64,000 nucleotides of DNA from JBBIRG01 sp964410965 (lineage in GTDB: Bacteria > CLD3 > SB21 > JBBIRG01). Below the pieces are notes generated by a model. That model saw only the letters and a program-made list of their open reading frames with translations. It ran no database searches and was not told the origin of the DNA. A program made the position numbers and the translations under genes. This document shows, in pieces, positions 34,352 to 43,235 of this stretch (its first letter is position 1; each line of letters begins with the position of its first letter). The stretch spans positions 62,001 to 126,000 of the forward strand of contig CAYPIY010000002.1 in the NCBI GenBank assembly GCA_964410965.1, written 5' to 3'.

Positions 34352-35281
34352 TCAGAAATGAAAAGCTGTCGTGAACCGGTGCGTCGTACCGAGCCCGTTG
34401 GTCATGGGCATAAATCCGTAATCCACGGTAAACCGTTTCAGAACTTTCAGGCCGAGTCCGGCAGTAAAGGAACGGCTGTCATATCCGAACTGATACCCCA
34501 GCCGGAGCGCCGCAAAATCATGGTACAGGTATTCGGCCCCGGCAGCCAGCCTGAAGTTATCGTCGAGCGGTTTGATGATATCGGCACCGACCGTAAGCGT
34601 GTTTTTCGTATGCCGGTCGCGGATGAGGTCATAGCAGCTTCCGAGCCTCAGCGCCGTCGGAAGCGTGACGCGCTCATTCACCATTTTTCCGGAATATCCC
34701 AGATTATTCAACGTCATTCCGATTCGCCAGCGGCCGTCAAGATCCGGGTTGTCGTACACGAAACGGACATTATGCCAGACGCCGATATCAAAGGCAACGG
34801 CCTGGGCGGAGGACTGGATCCTCTCATAAATATATTTTGCGGTGATTCCTGCCGCAAATCTTTCGGTTACGGGGCGGGCGTAGGATAACCCCAGTACAAG
34901 GTCATGCGACGAAAATGTCGCGGTCGGATCTTCGCTGGGGATGTCACGCTGCTCGATGCCGTCCACGCCGGTGTAGATGTAATACAGTCCGAAAACATGG
35001 TCGCCTGCGGTCCATTTTCCCGCAATGGCATTGTGACTGACGCCTTCAATCCAGCGGTTGTAGGTGAAGGAAATGTTCTGGCCGGAACTGAGAGTCATGG
35101 CTGCGGGATTCCAGTACGCGGCAGTGGCATCCGATACGTGCGCGGCGACGGCTTCGCCCATGCCTGCGGCCTGTCCGCCGATTCCGATTTTCAGAAAAGC
35201 GAACCCGCTTTCCCCGGGGCCGGCTTTCGCCGCGGCGGTGATGATACTCATGACTGTCAGAGCTAGGCATATGATGCGCAT
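34352..35281 (-). CDS. PorV/PorQ-family outer-membrane beta-barrel protein
   Basis: A 309-residue protein with signal peptide (about 1-19, ending AAAKA) and the family start G-F-A-F-L-K-I-G-I-G-G-Q-A-A-G-M-G-E-A ... A-A-Y-W-N-P-A-A-M, shared by PorV and PorQ of the T9SS and related FadL-like barrels. It ends in a C-terminal aromatic (F-T-T-A-F-H-F). It could carry specific T9SS cargo across the outer membrane or anchor the VCBS protein at 38441. It starts 23 bp after the cNMP kinase gene and is one of six genes in a minus-strand run. Confidence 0.85.
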   Translation of the reverse strand: MRIICLALTVMSIITAAAKAGPGESGFAFLKIGIGGQAAGMGEAVAAHVSDATAAYWNPAAMTLSSGQNISFTYNRWIEGVSHNAIAGKWTAGDHVFGLYYIYTGVDGIEQRDIPSEDPTATFSSHDLVLGLSYARPVTERFAAGITAKYIYERIQSSAQAVAFDIGVWHNVRFVYDNPDLDGRWRIGMTLNNLGYSGKMVNERVTLPTALRLGSCYDLIRDRHTKNTLTVGADIIKPLDDNFRLAAGAEYLYHDFAALRLGYQFGYDSRSFTAGLGLKVLKRFTVDYGFMPMTNGLGTTHRFTTAFHF

Positions 35282-35304
35282 ATTAAACTTTCCAGGCTTG
35301 GTCT

Positions 35305-36903
35305 TCAGGATAAGGGAAATGTAAGCAGAATGTCGGTGCCCTGCCCCTCGCGGCTTTCGATGTCGATCTGTCCCCCGTGCGCCTCGATGATGTTTTTCAC
35401 GATCAGCATGCCGAGACCCGTACCGTCGGATTTCGTGGTGACAAAAGGGGTAAACATCGTCTGCAGAACCGCTTCGGGTATGCCTTTGCCGTTATCCGAT
35501 ATGGTGATGCACAGTTCCCTGCCGGAAATATCGGAACTGAGGCGGATGGTCCCTTCTGTTTTTTCGATCGATTCGGAGGCGTTTTTCAGAAGATTGTAAA
35601 CGGCGCGGCACATTTTTTCTGCGTCAAAATCATACTCATGGCTTTCCGGGATGTCCAGGGACAGGCTGATGTTCCTTCGCTTCAGTTCCAGCTCGATCAG
35701 GCTCAGCGGATTCTGGACGAGCTTCCGGACACCCGTTTTTTCACGGTTCAGAATGATCTCCCCGCGCGCGAACGTGAGGATCTCCCTAGACATCGTGATC
35801 ATCAGGTGGGAGCTGGTCAGGATTTTGTCCACCAGTTCCTTTGTGTCGTCGGGTCCTTTGGACTTGAGAATCATCTGCGCATAAATGTGCACAACCGAGA
35901 GCAGGTTTTTAAAGTCATGAATAATCGAACTGGACGCACGGCCGACGGCGGTCAGTTTTTCGTTTGTGACGACCTGCACGGACAGTCTCATGTTTTGCAG
36001 TGCGACGGCCACATATGAGGCCAGCGTTTCAAGAAACGCGGTATCGTTTTCAACCCATTCCTCCGGATGGCTGCTCTTCAGTATGATCCATCCGTCAAAA
36101 TGCTCCGGCGAGGATACCGGAATCATCATCAGCCGGCTGCACTGGTCCCAAAGAAAAGAGGTTTCCGGCTGTCCTTTTCCTGCAAACTCTGCAGGATTCG
36201 AAACGATTTGCAGGCGGGAAGTTCCTGCGAAAAGGGAAAACGGATTCGCGGCCTGGGAGAGCACGCGGACTCCTTCGCTCTTCCCGTCGGAAACGATCAT
36301 CTGCTTTGAAGGATCGTCCAGCAGAATAAAAAACGCCTCATCGCAGTGAATCTGCTTTAGAACAGCCCGGGGTATAAAGGACAGAAGATGATTCTTGTCA
36401 AATTGCGCGGTAATGGCCTTGCAGATTTCCACCAGCTGATGCAGACGCTCGATTTGTTTTTTCTGTTCGGCTTCACGCTTCGTGAACTGATCGATGATCT
36501 GGTCGCTGGTATAACGCAACCGGGCGCTGATGGCCTTCAGGAGATTGACGGCAATCTTGGGTTCGATCTCCATCATGGTGTTAAAAGTCGTATCGTCGAT
36601 AAGTCCGACTTCGCATTCCTCCGCCGTAACGATACGCGCCGAACGGGGAGCGTCTTCAAGCAGGGCCATTTCACCGAAAAAATCGCCGGCATGACGGTGC
36701 GCGATCAGGATTTCCTTGCGGTCCGGCGTCTTTTTAAGCACGTTGACTTTACCGCGGATCAGCATGAACAGAACTTTATCCGTTTGACCCTCTTCGATGA
36801 GCACCGATCCCGCGGGGAACACCTGGGAACGGACCATCGGGGTAATAATTTTGATTTCGTCTTCCGTCAATCCGCGGAACAACTGGTTGTCTTTTAATGT
36901 CAT
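35305..36903 (-). CDS. Cyclic-nucleotide-binding-domain + GAF sensor histidine kinase
   Basis: A 532-residue soluble kinase. The N-terminal cNMP-binding (CRP-like) domain covers about 1-125 (G-D-F-F-G-E-M-A-L-L-E-D-A-P-R-S-A-R-I), with the R-S-A-R phosphate-cassette typical of real ligand binders. A helix and a GAF domain (about 160-310) follow. The histidine-kinase core has an atypical H box, S-I-I-H-D-F-K-N-L-L (H329), as in ZraS/PrrB-like kinases, then N-L-L-K-N-A-S-E, D-N-G-K-G-I-P and G-T-G-L-G-M. It lies 2 bp after dacB and may link a cyclic nucleotide signal to envelope genes in the same operon. No response regulator is adjacent. Confidence 0.9.
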   Translation of the reverse strand: MTLKDNQLFRGLTEDEIKIITPMVRSQVFPAGSVLIEEGQTDKVLFMLIRGKVNVLKKTPDRKEILIAHRHAGDFFGEMALLEDAPRSARIVTAEECEVGLIDDTTFNTMMEIEPKIAVNLLKAISARLRYTSDQIIDQFTKREAEQKKQIERLHQLVEICKAITAQFDKNHLLSFIPRAVLKQIHCDEAFFILLDDPSKQMIVSDGKSEGVRVLSQAANPFSLFAGTSRLQIVSNPAEFAGKGQPETSFLWDQCSRLMMIPVSSPEHFDGWIILKSSHPEEWVENDTAFLETLASYVAVALQNMRLSVQVVTNEKLTAVGRASSSIIHDFKNLLSVVHIYAQMILKSKGPDDTKELVDKILTSSHLMITMSREILTFARGEIILNREKTGVRKLVQNPLSLIELELKRRNISLSLDIPESHEYDFDAEKMCRAVYNLLKNASESIEKTEGTIRLSSDISGRELCITISDNGKGIPEAVLQTMFTPFVTTKSDGTGLGMLIVKNIIEAHGGQIDIESREGQGTDILLTFPLS

Positions 36904-36905
36904 GA

Positions 36906-38444
36906 TCAGTACCTGCTGAATTGCGCCAGTTTAATCAGAATGGCGTCCTGGACTTTCTCGATTTCTAACTTGTCCACCGTAAAATGGTTGCAAAGAACCG
37001 AGAAGACCAACTCTTCCCCGTCCGCGGTGGACACAAACCCTGAAATGGTCCTTGCATGCTCAATATATCCCGTTTTCGCCCGAACATTTCCCGCAGCTTC
37101 GGAATCTTTCATCCGGTAGTGCAGGGTTCCATCGATGCCGGCCGCCGGTAGCGATTCACGGAACGCTTTCCAGTCTTTATGATACCGAATATATTTTAAA
37201 ATAGCAATTAAATCCGAAGGAGAGACCAGGTTGCTGTGCGCGTATCCGGATCCGTCGCGTATAACTGTCTTATTGGTATCGATGCCGGCTTTCGCAAGGA
37301 GCGGGCGCATGCTTTTCAGCGCGGTTTCCCCGCTGCCGAATCCCTTGAGAGCTGCTTCCACGGTTCGCAGGATCTGTTCGGCATAAAAATTCTGGCTTCG
37401 CTTGTTTACCACTTTCAGCAGCTCTGACATTTTCGGCGACTGGTAAGAAGCGATCCGGATCCTTCCAGTGTCCGAGTCAGAGAACGCGCTGTCGTTTTTC
37501 ATGTCGTCGATATCCCACGCGCCGTTTTCCACGACGATTCCTTTTTTTCTCAGAACCTCCTGAAAAACGGTCACGAAGTACAGCGTCGGGTTATCCACGG
37601 TGACGTTTCCCATGACGGTGCCGCGGTCGGCTGCGATCTGCCCGGAGGCCGATATCCGGTTCGTACAGCGGCTCCGGTTAAATATCAGGTTGCTTTTTCT
37701 GCCGCTTCCCACAGTGATGATGTTATTTTCCAGCGTAATAAATGACGTGTTCGGCATAATTTGAATTTTCGCCGTTTGTCCCGGCTTTCCCGGCGTGACA
37801 TACCAGTCGACACAGTTATCGTTGAACGAAAGCGCGCCGACCTGAGCGGAATACCAGTCGGATTCATAATCCCAGTCCCAGTTCGCGCCCATCACGTCGT
37901 CCCGGAAATAATCATCATCGCCGATCAGCCGTCCCCGGATGATCCTGATGGAGCGTGATGCGAGGCTGTCCGCCCAGGACTCGAGGATCGCCGTAACTTT
38001 CCCGTCGTGATAGCGCCCCGAAATCGACGGGTCACCGGAACCCTTTACAATGCAGTCGCCGGCCCATACCGTATCATCCACCGAATGACCTGAAAGATAG
38101 ACACTGGTTGTATAACGGTAATCGGCGCCCAAATGCTCCAGGGCGAAAACCGAAGTCAGTATTTTCAGATTGGAAGCAGGTATGAAATTTTTCCTGTGAT
38201 TCAGCGTGTACAGCCATTCGCCCGTTTTCAGGCTCTGCACGCCGATGCCCCAGTGGGAATTCTCGAGGAAAGGCTGGGTCAGAAGCTGATTGATGTCCCG
38301 GGTCAGCTTTTTTAGGGAAGCACTCTGCGGGACCTGCGCAGGGACAGGAAAATACTGACCCGATGCGAGCAGCAGAAAGTTTAACAAAACAGACGGATAA
38401 AACGAAATGCGTACCTGATATTTCCGGAAAAAGGACAAGATCAC
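36906..38444 (-). CDS. dacB: D-alanyl-D-alanine carboxypeptidase/endopeptidase (PBP4, S13 family)
   Basis: A 512-residue periplasmic penicillin-binding protein that trims D-Ala from, or cuts crosslinks in, peptidoglycan. The three active-site motifs are S91-x-x-K94 (P-A-S-N-L-K), S350-Q-N352 (K-R-S-Q-N-F-Y) and K457-T-G (R-A-K-T-G-Y). The insert between motifs 1 and 2 is large, as expected for S13. The signal anchor is at about 12-30. The start codon is GTG (38444) and overlaps the stop of the VCBS gene (GTGA), which indicates translational coupling. Confidence 0.94.
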   Translation of the reverse strand: MILSFFRKYQVRISFYPSVLLNFLLLASGQYFPVPAQVPQSASLKKLTRDINQLLTQPFLENSHWGIGVQSLKTGEWLYTLNHRKNFIPASNLKILTSVFALEHLGADYRYTTSVYLSGHSVDDTVWAGDCIVKGSGDPSISGRYHDGKVTAILESWADSLASRSIRIIRGRLIGDDDYFRDDVMGANWDWDYESDWYSAQVGALSFNDNCVDWYVTPGKPGQTAKIQIMPNTSFITLENNIITVGSGRKSNLIFNRSRCTNRISASGQIAADRGTVMGNVTVDNPTLYFVTVFQEVLRKKGIVVENGAWDIDDMKNDSAFSDSDTGRIRIASYQSPKMSELLKVVNKRSQNFYAEQILRTVEAALKGFGSGETALKSMRPLLAKAGIDTNKTVIRDGSGYAHSNLVSPSDLIAILKYIRYHKDWKAFRESLPAAGIDGTLHYRMKDSEAAGNVRAKTGYIEHARTISGFVSTADGEELVFSVLCNHFTVDKLEIEKVQDAILIKLAQFSRY

Positions 38445-39718
38445 TTCGACACCATGCGGCTCATGGTGATCGAGCCGAGTTTGAGGTAAAAAACATAGGT
38501 GCCGTCGGGAACCGGATTTTCATTCTCATCGGTTCCGCTCCACTCAAACGTAAACTGTCCATCCGGAAGATCGGAACTGAACTCGAAATATTTTCTCACA
38601 AGTTCGCCGTCGCCGTTATACAAAAGCATGCTGATGAACCTGTAGGATGAAAGGATCCCGACATCGGCGGTATTCGGTTTTGCCGGGTCTTTGTCGCATA
38701 TGACGGTTATCCTCGATACGTCCGTTGTTTTTTTCGTTTCGGCCGTGGTCAGGATGTTGGCCAGGATCATTGCGCGTCGTCCCGGCTGATCGAGAATGAC
38801 AAGATCGATCCTGTCATCCGAGTTGAAATCATCCATAATGAACGCATTGGGAGTGGTTGGTACTTCGATGGGAAATTCCTTATCCAGGAACAAACCGTTG
38901 GTTTCGCCGAAAATAACGCGGAGCGTCTGCTTGTTGTCATCGAGGATCATGGCGTCATCGATGCCGTCGCCGTCGATATCGCCCAGTTCGGCGAAATTGG
39001 GACGCGTCAGAAAGTCCAGGCTTGCCATTTTAAATTCCCATTTCGATCCGGTTTCTGAAGGCGCTACCAGTGTCAGAGCGGTCTGGTTCTCATGTGTGAT
39101 GATCAGGTGCGCCTGGCCGATTCCGGCATAATCACCGGAACGGATATACAGGGGAACGGCTTCAAACAATTTAATGCCGGCCTGCTTAAAGGATCCTTTC
39201 CCGTTGCCTTTGAAAATCTGCAATTCCTTTGTCGAAGGCAGGGTCACCGCAAAATCAAGATGACCGTCCTTATTAAAGTCACCAACCCCGATGGAAAGAG
39301 GCATTTCCTTGAATTTTACGGTTTCTTTCAGCTTGTAAGTCTTGTCGGCCTGTGCGAGAATGACGGATACTGTTTTTGAAACCGAGTTGACGGTAAGGAT
39401 GTCAGTGCGTCCGTCTCCGTCGACATCCCCCGTCTGAACAGCGGCCGGTTTTTTATCGACGGTAATATTATGGGAATTGATGAAGGTTCCGCCGCTCTGA
39501 TTGAAGTATAAAGAGACCAGTCCCTGCTGTCCGTTTTCAGATTCCCCCGCGAGGATGAGATCTTTTTTTCCGTCATTGTCCAAATCCGCTGAAACCAGGG
39601 CTGATGGCGTTCCCGGGAAAGGGCATACTGCAGATTCGCTGAAAAAGTCTTGGGATGAGGCTGTGGATTTCAGTCCCGCCAGGATAAAGAACAGCAAAAA
39701 AATATTTCGTGTCATCAT
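38441..39718 (-). CDS. Secreted VCBS/FG-GAP-repeat protein with FlgD-like C-terminus
   Basis: A 425-residue exported protein with signal peptide (about 1-22, ending TASSQ) and at least five VCBS/FG-GAP repeats (about 40-320) with acidic calcium-type loops: D-L-D-N-D-G-K-K-D, D-V-D-G-D-G-R-T-D, D-F-N-K-D-G-H-L-D, D-I-D-G-D-G-I-D-D and D-F-N-S-D-D-R-I-D. The C-terminus (F-T-F-E-W-S-G-T-D-E-N ... G-T-Y-V-F-Y-L-K-L) is FlgD/T9SS-CTD-like but lacks the N-P-F-N-P motif, so export by T9SS is probable, not certain. It begins 23 bp after selB. Confidence 0.85.
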   Translation of the reverse strand: MMTRNIFLLFFILAGLKSTASSQDFFSESAVCPFPGTPSALVSADLDNDGKKDLILAGESENGQQGLVSLYFNQSGGTFINSHNITVDKKPAAVQTGDVDGDGRTDILTVNSVSKTVSVILAQADKTYKLKETVKFKEMPLSIGVGDFNKDGHLDFAVTLPSTKELQIFKGNGKGSFKQAGIKLFEAVPLYIRSGDYAGIGQAHLIITHENQTALTLVAPSETGSKWEFKMASLDFLTRPNFAELGDIDGDGIDDAMILDDNKQTLRVIFGETNGLFLDKEFPIEVPTTPNAFIMDDFNSDDRIDLVILDQPGRRAMILANILTTAETKKTTDVSRITVICDKDPAKPNTADVGILSSYRFISMLLYNGDGELVRKYFEFSSDLPDGQFTFEWSGTDENENPVPDGTYVFYLKLGSITMSRMVSK

Positions 39719-39741
39719 AATATTGAGCGCTTCATTTTTTC

Positions 39742-41634
39742 TTATGTGATCGAATGACCCGGCGTATCCGGATTCAGGATCCTAACGTCCCCGGTCCTAT
39801 GCGTTACGCCTGTCCGGTCAAAATACTCAAGAAGCGCGAGAGCGTATTTCCGGGAAACGCCGGTGAGTTGCTTGAAATCCTGAAATGAAATATCCTTATT
39901 CTTTTGAAGAAAATCAATAATTAATTGGTAAGCCCTCTCTTCGCCTTTCCTGTGAAAATAAATCCTGCTGTCCGCCTTGACGGCTCTTTTCAGCGTAATC
40001 AGGCGATGAAGCCAGTGCAGGCAATCCTTTTCGCTTATGTTCAGATGTCCGGCTATTTCCGTGATTCCCGGAGGCTGGAGCAGATCCTTCAAGAGCATCC
40101 GCTCGACCTGTTCCAGCATCAAAGCTTCTTTGGGATTGACCCGCACCTGATGATCCCTGAGCCGTATGTCCTGAAGGTTTCTGACCACGGCGCCTGATGT
40201 AATCAGGGAATCCAAAACAATATTCAGGACGTCGGGATCGTACTGATGAAAAAATTTCAGGTAAAAATCCCGGATGCGGATGCCTGCGATATCCGGGCAT
40301 TCTTCATGATGCCGTTTTAAATGCCCCAGAAATGTCTCTCTGAGCTTTTTGAGTGCGGTATCCTGAAAAATGAACCGATCGGCTGATATGACCGTTTCCC
40401 CAATCTGCGGTTGCCGAACCATGATTTCGAAGTTATGAGGGTCAATGCCCAGTGTCCGGCTTACGGAAAGGAGGTCGATGTAACCGGTGACCCTGAAAAA
40501 CCAGCGGATCACCTCATGGTAATCCATCGCGGATGCGGAATCAAAAAGGGACGTCTTGTCATGAGCGGTCAGTCCGTGAGCCGTCAGCGGATCGGGCCAT
40601 GCGATGACGCCTCCCCCGACGGATCCGGCCGAGTTTTTCTCCCGGAGGATAAACCGGTCGCCCGAGGCTATCGGCAGCGGCTGGTTAATGCGAACCCTGA
40701 TGTATCCTTCCTTTTCCGGCCAGGCCAGCATGGGCACGGGAGACACGCGTGCGAATAGCTCGGCTGTGCCTGTCAGCAGCCTAAGCGCTGCAAGTGGCTT
40801 TATCGTTTTCCCGAAATGAACTTTTGCGAAAAAGGATGCCCGCGCCTCAAAACAGTCCGGCGCGGCCAGAACCGCGCCGCGCTGAAGTTTCGTGCCGTCG
40901 ATTCCCGAAAGGTTGAGAGCGGCACGTTCCCCGGTCATCACTGCTCCGGTGGCCGCATGACGATTCTGAATGCCCCGGATCCGGCAGGACAGTATATCGG
41001 GATACACGGCCAGAGAGTCACCGGTTTTCGCTTCCCCCGACAGCACCGTTCCGGTCACAACATTTCCGAATCCGGGTTTTGTGAAAACCCGGTCAGCATA
41101 CACCCGGAAACACTGATGATTTCTTCTCGGAGGAAGCTTTTCCGGAAGCGACCGCAGATAATTTTTCAGAAGATCAAGTTTTTCACCGGTTTTTGCCGAT
41201 ACCTCAAAAACAGGGGAAGAATGCAGAAATGTCGGGCGTGTTCTTTCCTCAAGTTCTTTTAACAGCATACGGATTTTTGCGCCTGAAACCAGATCCGTTT
41301 TGGTGATCACCACGGCGCCGTGCCGGATTCCGAGCCATTGAAGTATATTCAGGTGTTCCAGGGTCTGCGGCATGATGCCGTCATCCGCGGCGACAGTCAG
41401 CAGGGCAAAATCAACCGCATTCACGCCGGCGACCATATTGCGGATGAACTTCTCGTGACCGGGCACGTCAATGAAAGTAATGCCGTTTTCCCAGTGCGCA
41501 AAACCGATATCAATGGTAATGCCCCGTTCCCGTTCTTCTTTCAGCGTATCAGTGTCAATTCCCGTAATCGCCCTGACAAGCGAGGTTTTCCCGTGATCAA
41601 TATGACCGGCGGTTCCTATAATGATTGGTTGCAT
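39742..41634 (-). CDS. selB: Selenocysteine-specific elongation factor SelB
   Basis: A 630-residue GTPase that brings Sec-tRNA(Sec) to UGA codons followed by a SECIS hairpin. The G1 motif G-H-I-D-H-G-K-T is at about 10-17, the G2 region is E-R-E-R-G-I-T-I-D-I-G-F, G3 is D-V-P-G-H-E-K-F, and T-K-T-D stands for NKxD. Then come EF-Tu-like barrels (about 175-340) and C-terminal winged helices (about 430-625), which bind SECIS RNA. The D-I-G-F-A signature separates SelB from EF-Tu. The start is set at 41634 (M-Q-P-I-I-I-G-T-A-G-H); upstream in-frame codons run into the rpe promoter. selA, selD and tRNA-Sec are not in the window. Confidence 0.95.
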   Translation of the reverse strand: MQPIIIGTAGHIDHGKTSLVRAITGIDTDTLKEERERGITIDIGFAHWENGITFIDVPGHEKFIRNMVAGVNAVDFALLTVAADDGIMPQTLEHLNILQWLGIRHGAVVITKTDLVSGAKIRMLLKELEERTRPTFLHSSPVFEVSAKTGEKLDLLKNYLRSLPEKLPPRRNHQCFRVYADRVFTKPGFGNVVTGTVLSGEAKTGDSLAVYPDILSCRIRGIQNRHAATGAVMTGERAALNLSGIDGTKLQRGAVLAAPDCFEARASFFAKVHFGKTIKPLAALRLLTGTAELFARVSPVPMLAWPEKEGYIRVRINQPLPIASGDRFILREKNSAGSVGGGVIAWPDPLTAHGLTAHDKTSLFDSASAMDYHEVIRWFFRVTGYIDLLSVSRTLGIDPHNFEIMVRQPQIGETVISADRFIFQDTALKKLRETFLGHLKRHHEECPDIAGIRIRDFYLKFFHQYDPDVLNIVLDSLITSGAVVRNLQDIRLRDHQVRVNPKEALMLEQVERMLLKDLLQPPGITEIAGHLNISEKDCLHWLHRLITLKRAVKADSRIYFHRKGEERAYQLIIDFLQKNKDISFQDFKQLTGVSRKYALALLEYFDRTGVTHRTGDVRILNPDTPGHSIT

Positions 41635-41659
41635 GTGTTTTCCGTTTTTCAGCATGAAA

Positions 41660-41687
41660 GATGTAAAAAAAATAAGATGAAATTCAA
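41660..41687 (-). promoter_or_regulatory. Possible promoter of the selB unit
   Basis: Minus strand TTGAAT (41687-41682), 16-nt spacer, TACATC (41665-41660), about 26 bp before the selB start. A weak match, but the only candidate in the divergent gap. Confidence 0.35.
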
Positions 41688-41713
41688 GTGTATTTGAAAT
41701 AGATTGATTCTGT

Positions 41714-41742
41714 TTGAAGTATTTTTTACATTGAGTTTTAAC
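41714..41742 (+). promoter_or_regulatory. Possible promoter of rpe
   Basis: TTGAAG (41714-41719), 17-nt spacer, TTTAAC (41737-41742), 20 bp before the rpe ATG. The -10 is weak. Confidence 0.3.
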
Positions 41743-41761
41743 TATTCTTTCAAGGAAAAAC

Positions 41762-42424
41762 ATGCCGATCATTGCGCCTTCCATATTGTCCGCCGATTTT
41801 ACGAATCTGGAACGTGACATCCGAATGGTCGAAACCGCCGGCTGCGACTGGATTCATGTCGATGTCATGGACGGCCATTTTGTACCGAACCTCACGATCG
41901 GCCCGCCGGTAATCCGCCAGATAAGGAAAATCACCGGCCTGCCCCTGGATGTACATCTTATGATCTCCGATCCGGACCGTCATATTGAGGCCTACCGGGA
42001 TGCGGGCGCTGACATTATCACCGTTCACCAGGAAGCCTGCATGCATCTTCAGCGCACGCTTTCGAAGATCCGGCAGACCGGCGCCAGAGCCGGCGTATCG
42101 CTGAACCCGGCCACCTCTCCCTCTACCCTAGAATATGTACTGGAGGATATTGACCTGATCCTGGTCATGTCGGTGAATCCGGGTTTCGGGGGTCAATCTT
42201 TTCTTCCGTCATCCATCGCGAAAATGAACGCGATCAGGCGCATGGTCATGAACCGGCCTGTGCTCCTTGAGGTGGACGGCGGCATACAGGAAGATACTGG
42301 CAAAAAGGCCGTCGATGCCGGCGCCGATGTCCTGGTGGCGGGATCCTATGTTTTCCATTCCTCCGACCCGGCGCGGGCGGTTCAATCCCTGAAACAAATC
42401 CATGCCCGGTCCATTTCCGTCTGA
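41762..42424 (+). CDS. rpe: Ribulose-phosphate 3-epimerase
   Basis: A 220-residue TIM-barrel enzyme interconverting ribulose 5-phosphate and xylulose 5-phosphate in the pentose phosphate pathway. The metal and catalytic residues are in H-V-D-V-M-D-G-H-F-V-P-N (Asp near 38) and H-L-M-I-S-D-P (near 67), with M-S-V-N-P-G-F-G-G-Q near 141 and the catalytic Asp in L-E-V-D-G-G-I near 176. Length is typical. AAGGA precedes the ATG. The tonB-like gene follows after 3 bp. Confidence 0.96.
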   Translation: MPIIAPSILSADFTNLERDIRMVETAGCDWIHVDVMDGHFVPNLTIGPPVIRQIRKITGLPLDVHLMISDPDRHIEAYRDAGADIITVHQEACMHLQRTLSKIRQTGARAGVSLNPATSPSTLEYVLEDIDLILVMSVNPGFGGQSFLPSSIAKMNAIRRMVMNRPVLLEVDGGIQEDTGKKAVDAGADVLVAGSYVFHSSDPARAVQSLKQIHARSISV

Positions 42425-42427
42425 ACG

Positions 42428-43171
42428 ATGAATAAAGCCGCATTCATGACCATTCCCGCTAAGCCGAAAACGCTGAATCCATTGCTAGATTCATCCGGAA
42501 TGATTGCCGGAAAATCCGGCACGAAACCCGGATCACAGGTCCATATTTCCGAATTTGACCGGGTAAAATTGAAATACAGGATCCTTTTCGAACTGAGCGT
42601 TCTGGCCTCGCTGACTCTCATCATTATTTTACTGCGTTATTTTCCTTCTTTCAAATCGGATTCCGGGACACCGCTCTTGAGGCCGAATATTACGGTCGAA
42701 ATCAGCGACATCCCTGAGACGCATCAGACTGTTTCCTCGAAAGGACAGCCGGTCAAGCCCGTGATCCCGATCGCCGGCAACATTACGGAAGAACTGCTGT
42801 ATGATGACGAAAGCAACCTGGGAACCGAATTCGGGCTCCTGCCGATTCCTGCGCCCCCTCCTCCGCCGGGCAACAAAACTAAAACCGAATATCAGCCGCC
42901 AAGGCTGATAGTCAGCAAGTTCCCGGAATACCCGAAAGAGCTCCAGAAACAGGGTGTCTCCGGGACTATTATCCTGGAAGTCAAGGTTGACGTTGACGGA
43001 AAAGTTGTGGACCACAGGATCAAATCCAACACCACGCACAATAAGACACTCGAAAAACTGGCGGTGGAAACGGTATATAAGTGCCGTTACATGCCTGCGA
43101 CTGAAAACAAATCACCTTCCGTGGCCTGGACCGACCATAAATTCGAGTTCATGGATAAACAGCCGAATTAA
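42428..43171 (+). CDS. TonB-family energy transducer (single-membrane-span, TonB C-terminal domain)
   Basis: A 247-residue protein. The cytoplasmic N-terminus is about 50 residues, with one membrane helix at about 52-70 (L-F-E-L-S-V-L-A-S-L-T-L-I-I-I-L-L), a periplasmic linker with a short proline run (P-A-P-P-P-P-P-G, near 145), and a TonB C-terminal domain (about 165-245) with F-P-E-Y-P-K-E-L-Q-K-Q-G-V-S-G-T-I-I-L-E-V and D-G-K-V. The linker is short compared with E. coli TonB. No ExbB/ExbD or TonB-dependent receptor is adjacent, so the partner is unknown. It is in one unit with rpe. Confidence 0.87.
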   Translation: MNKAAFMTIPAKPKTLNPLLDSSGMIAGKSGTKPGSQVHISEFDRVKLKYRILFELSVLASLTLIIILLRYFPSFKSDSGTPLLRPNITVEISDIPETHQTVSSKGQPVKPVIPIAGNITEELLYDDESNLGTEFGLLPIPAPPPPPGNKTKTEYQPPRLIVSKFPEYPKELQKQGVSGTIILEVKVDVDGKVVDHRIKSNTTHNKTLEKLAVETVYKCRYMPATENKSPSVAWTDHKFEFMDKQPN

Positions 43172-43235
43172 TGCCTTCTGCGCAAGGCACGGAAGAAAAC
43201 CTAAAGTCTCAACATCCGGAGAAAAACCCAAATTC

